Positions 15,206 through 17,448 of a stretch of 17,448 nt of DNA are shown here, in pieces. The notes below the pieces were generated by a model. It ran no database searches. It was not told the DNA's origin and saw only the letters and a list, made by a program, of their open reading frames with translations. A program made the position numbers and the translations under genes. This DNA comes from DAISJD01 sp036821645 (GTDB taxonomy: Bacteria > Pseudomonadota > Alphaproteobacteria > ATCC43930 > CGMCC-115725). The stretch spans positions 1-17,448 of the forward strand of contig DAISJD010000060.1 in assembly GCA_036821645.1 (NCBI GenBank), given 5' to 3'. Positions within the stretch are counted from its first letter, which is position 1; each line of letters begins with the position of its first letter.

Positions 15206-15832
15206 TCAACTGAGCGGCCCCGCCAGATAGCGTTGAAACCCAGGACGCGCCTCAAGCCCCCGATACCAGTGCAGCAGGTCCGGGAAATCCGGCTTTACCA
15301 CCCCCTCAACCCCAAACCAGCGCCGGGCATAGCTGCCAAGGGCGAGATCGGCCAGGGAAAAATCGTCGCCCTCGACGAAGGTCCGCCCGGACAAATGGCG
15401 ATCCAAAACCTGCCACAGGGCGGCCACCGCATCGGTATCGGCCTGAATCTGAACGGGATCGCGCTCAGCTACGGGTGTGCGCACCAGGTTCCAAAAGACC
15501 GGCCGTTCCGCCGGTTGCAGGGTCGATAACGTCCAATCCAGCCAGCGATCGATCCCGGCACGCAGGCGCGGGCGGGACGGATACAGGATCTCGCCATCGC
15601 CATATTCCAGCACCAGATAGCGCATGATGGCATTCGATTCCCACAGGGTGAAATCCCCGTCATTCAGGGTCGGAATCCGCCCGTTCGGGTTCATGGCCAG
15701 GTAATCCGGTTCCCGATTGCGCCCGAACTGCATCCCGGCATCGATCCGCTCGAACGCAAGACCGAGTTCGGCACAGCACCACAGCACCTTTTGCACATTG
15801 ACGGAATTGGCCCGTCCCCAAATACGGATCAT
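15206..15832 (-). CDS. Glutathione S-transferase family protein
   Basis: This 208-residue protein has the two GST domains. The thioredoxin-like N-terminal domain (1 to about 80) carries IWGRANSVNVQKVLW (4-18), where S10 and N12 fit the catalytic-residue region of bacterial GSTs. It also has NPNGRIPTL (48-56) with the cis-proline P54, and WESNAIMRYL (64-73) with E65-S66 for the glutathione gamma-glutamyl group. The all-helical C-terminal domain (about 90-205) includes FSLADLALGSYARRWF with the conserved capping-box aspartate. It would conjugate glutathione to electrophiles, or act in a related thiol reaction, in the cytoplasm. Substrate cannot be read from sequence. Length is normal. Confidence 0.94.
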   Translation of the reverse strand: MIRIWGRANSVNVQKVLWCCAELGLAFERIDAGMQFGRNREPDYLAMNPNGRIPTLNDGDFTLWESNAIMRYLVLEYGDGEILYPSRPRLRAGIDRWLDWTLSTLQPAERPVFWNLVRTPVAERDPVQIQADTDAVAALWQVLDRHLSGRTFVEGDDFSLADLALGSYARRWFGVEGVVKPDFPDLLHWYRGLEARPGFQRYLAGPLS

Positions 15833-15938
15833 GGAAATCCCGCTCTCAAATCGACCGTGACGGTGACTATACCCCGTCCGCGCCGCCGTGACGATTGGGG
15901 AATTCGTTTAGAAAGATACAAACCAAACGAGTGCCCCC

Positions 15939-16292
15939 TCACACCTCCAACGCCGCCCGTTTCTTCTTCGATAAACCGGCCACGATGATCCCATAGGACC
16001 GGCGGATATAATCTTTGAGCTCGTCGTCGGTGAGGCCCGGCGGGGCGTAGTGTTGGATCCATTTCAACCCGCGCGAGGCAAGGTACGGGGCGGGGCGGAG
16101 GCCCGGTTGGTCTTTCAGGATATCAAAACTAAGCGGGCTTACCTTAAACGTGTAATAGGGCACGCCGTCCCTTTCGCCGCCGAACGCAAACACCTTGCCG
16201 CCCACTTTCCAGACATGGGACCCGCCCCATTGCACGACGGTGGTCGTAGCGGGCAATGTCGCGCAAAATGCATTGAACGCGTCATGATTCAT
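15939..16292 (-). CDS. MmcQ/YjbR family (CyaY-like fold) protein
   Basis: This 117-residue cytoplasmic protein matches the MmcQ/YjbR family. It shows HVWKVGGKVFAFGG (26-39), YTFKVSPLSFDIL (47-59), then PYLASRGLKWIQHY (69-82) with the conserved tryptophan, and a helix with DDELKDYIRRSYGIIVAGLSKK (89-110). The family is annotated as DNA-binding because of its double-wing fold resembling frataxin/CyaY. Its biological role is not established. It appears complete, with a basic C-terminus (KKKR). It is probably a single-gene unit, with gaps of 86 and 106 bp on either side. Confidence 0.9.
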   Translation of the reverse strand: MNHDAFNAFCATLPATTTVVQWGGSHVWKVGGKVFAFGGERDGVPYYTFKVSPLSFDILKDQPGLRPAPYLASRGLKWIQHYAPPGLTDDELKDYIRRSYGIIVAGLSKKKRAALEV

Positions 16293-16378
16293 CGGGGGAT
16301 GATCCTTTCATGTCCCCTGCCGGGGGCTGTGCTTGGCACCTCATGGATCCATCAAGATAGGGGCACTGGACCGTAAAA

Positions 16379-17448
16379 TCAAAGGACGGATTTATGCCCC
16401 CGCCCCAACCGACGGTGCAGAACCAAGGCGGTGATCGGCCAGAGGGCCGCACTTGCCAGCGTGATCGTCATCGCATCCGCGATCGCGGCCGGGCTAGCCA
16501 GTGCCAGGGGGATGCCCCCTGCGGCGCGGCGAAACAAGGCGCCCATCACGGCGGCCCCGGTGATGAGCCCGAGATTGCGCGCAAGGCTGATGAGACCGGC
16601 AACGACCCCACGTTGATCCGGTCCGACCGTGCCCAGGATCAGGGTATTGTTCGCCGCCTGAATCAAGGCATAGGGGGCCGTCACCGCAAGGATCGCGACG
16701 AGATAGCCCCCAACACCGAAGACGCGCGGCAGACCCGCCAACAGCAGCAGACCGAGGCTCATCGCCCCAAGCCCCAGGCGCACCATCGGGGCGGCCCCGA
16801 ACCGATCCACCAACCGCCCGGCGGGATATCCGGCCAGAACCGACACGAGCGGCCCCCCGGCAAGGGTGAGACCGGCCGTCACCGGCGACAAGATCAGGCT
16901 CAGGGATAAAAAGAACGGGCCGACCACCAGGGTCGTCATCATCACGGCCATGATTGCGACCGTGACCGCAAGCCCGGCAGAAAGGGGGCCATCGCGCAAC
17001 AAGGATACCTGAACCAGCGGTGCAGCAACCCGCCGTTCGACCCAGACGAACAGCCCCCCGGCCAACAGCGCCCCCGCCAACAGCACCCAACTGTCCCGGT
17101 CGAACACGCCCCCATCCCGCGTCATGGCGAGCGCATACCCGGCAAGCGCCAGCGCCAATAGCCCCGTGCCCCCAAGATCGAACCGCACGCCCCCCTGTCT
17201 CGGTCGATCGGGGGGCAGCGTCGCCGCGACCAGCATGAAATTGACGAGGCCCAACGGGACATTGATCAAAAAAATCACTTTCCATCCCGCAGCCGCGATC
17301 AGAAACCCACCGAGCGGCGGGCCAAGTCCGGTGCCGAGAGCCGACATGGTGCCCAGAAGCCCCATAGCCCGGCCTGTGCGTTCTTTTGGGACCGCATCGC
17401 CGACCATGGCAAGGGTGAGGGCCATCCTTAACGCCCCACCCCCCCCCC
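16379..17448 (-). CDS. DHA2-type MFS drug/solute exporter, N-terminus outside window
   Basis: About 356 codons are present and the frame stays open to the window end, so the start lies beyond it. The visible part begins near TM4, with GGALRMALTLAMVGDAVPKERTGRAMG. It then shows the antiporter motif C region LGTGLGPPLGGFLI, as in EmrB/QacA-like 14-helix transporters. About ten more helices follow, including the extra central pair around GTGLLALALAGYALAM and WVLLAGALLAGGLFVW. The ATG at 17423-17425 is internal, because roughly 100 residues holding TM1-3 would be missing from such a start. These proteins export toxic compounds by proton antiport. Neighbouring GST could share a detoxification theme, but this is only suggestive. 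Confidence 0.9.
   Translation of the reverse strand, partial: GGGGALRMALTLAMVGDAVPKERTGRAMGLLGTMSALGTGLGPPLGGFLIAAAGWKVIFLINVPLGLVNFMLVAATLPPDRPRQGGVRFDLGGTGLLALALAGYALAMTRDGGVFDRDSWVLLAGALLAGGLFVWVERRVAAPLVQVSLLRDGPLSAGLAVTVAIMAVMMTTLVVGPFFLSLSLILSPVTAGLTLAGGPLVSVLAGYPAGRLVDRFGAAPMVRLGLGAMSLGLLLLAGLPRVFGVGGYLVAILAVTAPYALIQAANNTLILGTVGPDQRGVVAGLISLARNLGLITGAAVMGALFRRAAGGIPLALASPAAIADAMTITLASAALWPITALVLHRRLGRGHKSVL

Noticed and set aside
1..17448. tRNA, rRNA, CRISPR array, insertion sequence or prophage
   Set aside because: No cloverleaf-like segment, spaced repeat array, transposase motif or phage structural gene was seen on either strand when read by eye.

Overview
The window reads as chromosomal DNA of an alphaproteobacterium, probably a Rhodospirillales-like lineage. 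Reasons: GC-rich coding DNA, an sdhCDAB operon placed next to mesaconyl-CoA hydratase and a malyl-CoA thioesterase as in ethylmalonyl-CoA-pathway bacteria, a YcjX/YcjF pair, and a Suv3-like helicase remnant of the alphaproteobacterial/mitochondrial type. No mobile element, RNA gene, CRISPR array or phage gene is visible.

Left edge (1-535): two gene remnants meet tail to tail. A Suv3-like helicase piece on the plus strand stops just after helicase motif VI. A piece of the N-terminus of pyridoxal kinase on the minus strand stops after about 70 kinase-like residues. Only about 11 AT-rich bases separate the two stops.

Central carbon block (536-6264, plus strand): a CitE-family enzyme very like (3S)-malyl-CoA thioesterase (Mcl2) overlaps mesaconyl-CoA hydratase (mch) by 4 bp. 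After a 305-bp gap comes sdhC-sdhD-sdhA-sdhB, closed by a strong intrinsic terminator. Together these genes link C4/C5-CoA acid turnover (mesaconyl-CoA, malyl-CoA) to succinate oxidation and the quinone pool.

Sensory and membrane block (6265-11128, plus strand): an AT-rich intergenic island with a perfect 14-bp inverted repeat precedes a methyl-accepting chemotaxis protein whose large periplasmic domain I cannot assign. A translationally coupled ycjX-like/ycjF-like pair follows. Its first ribosome-binding site lies in a predicted stem.

Regulator block (11171-12750): a WYL-domain HTH regulator is divergent from a small DUF1579-like protein, with a perfect 12-bp-arm inverted repeat between them that is probably the operator.

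Right block (12830-17448, minus strand): an OprB-type porin, a DUF457 membrane hydrolase-like protein, a glutathione S-transferase, a MmcQ/YjbR protein and a DHA2-type MFS exporter. The exporter's N-terminus runs off the window in a run of ten C. These five genes share orientation but have gaps of 86-213 bp, so they look like separate units rather than one operon.
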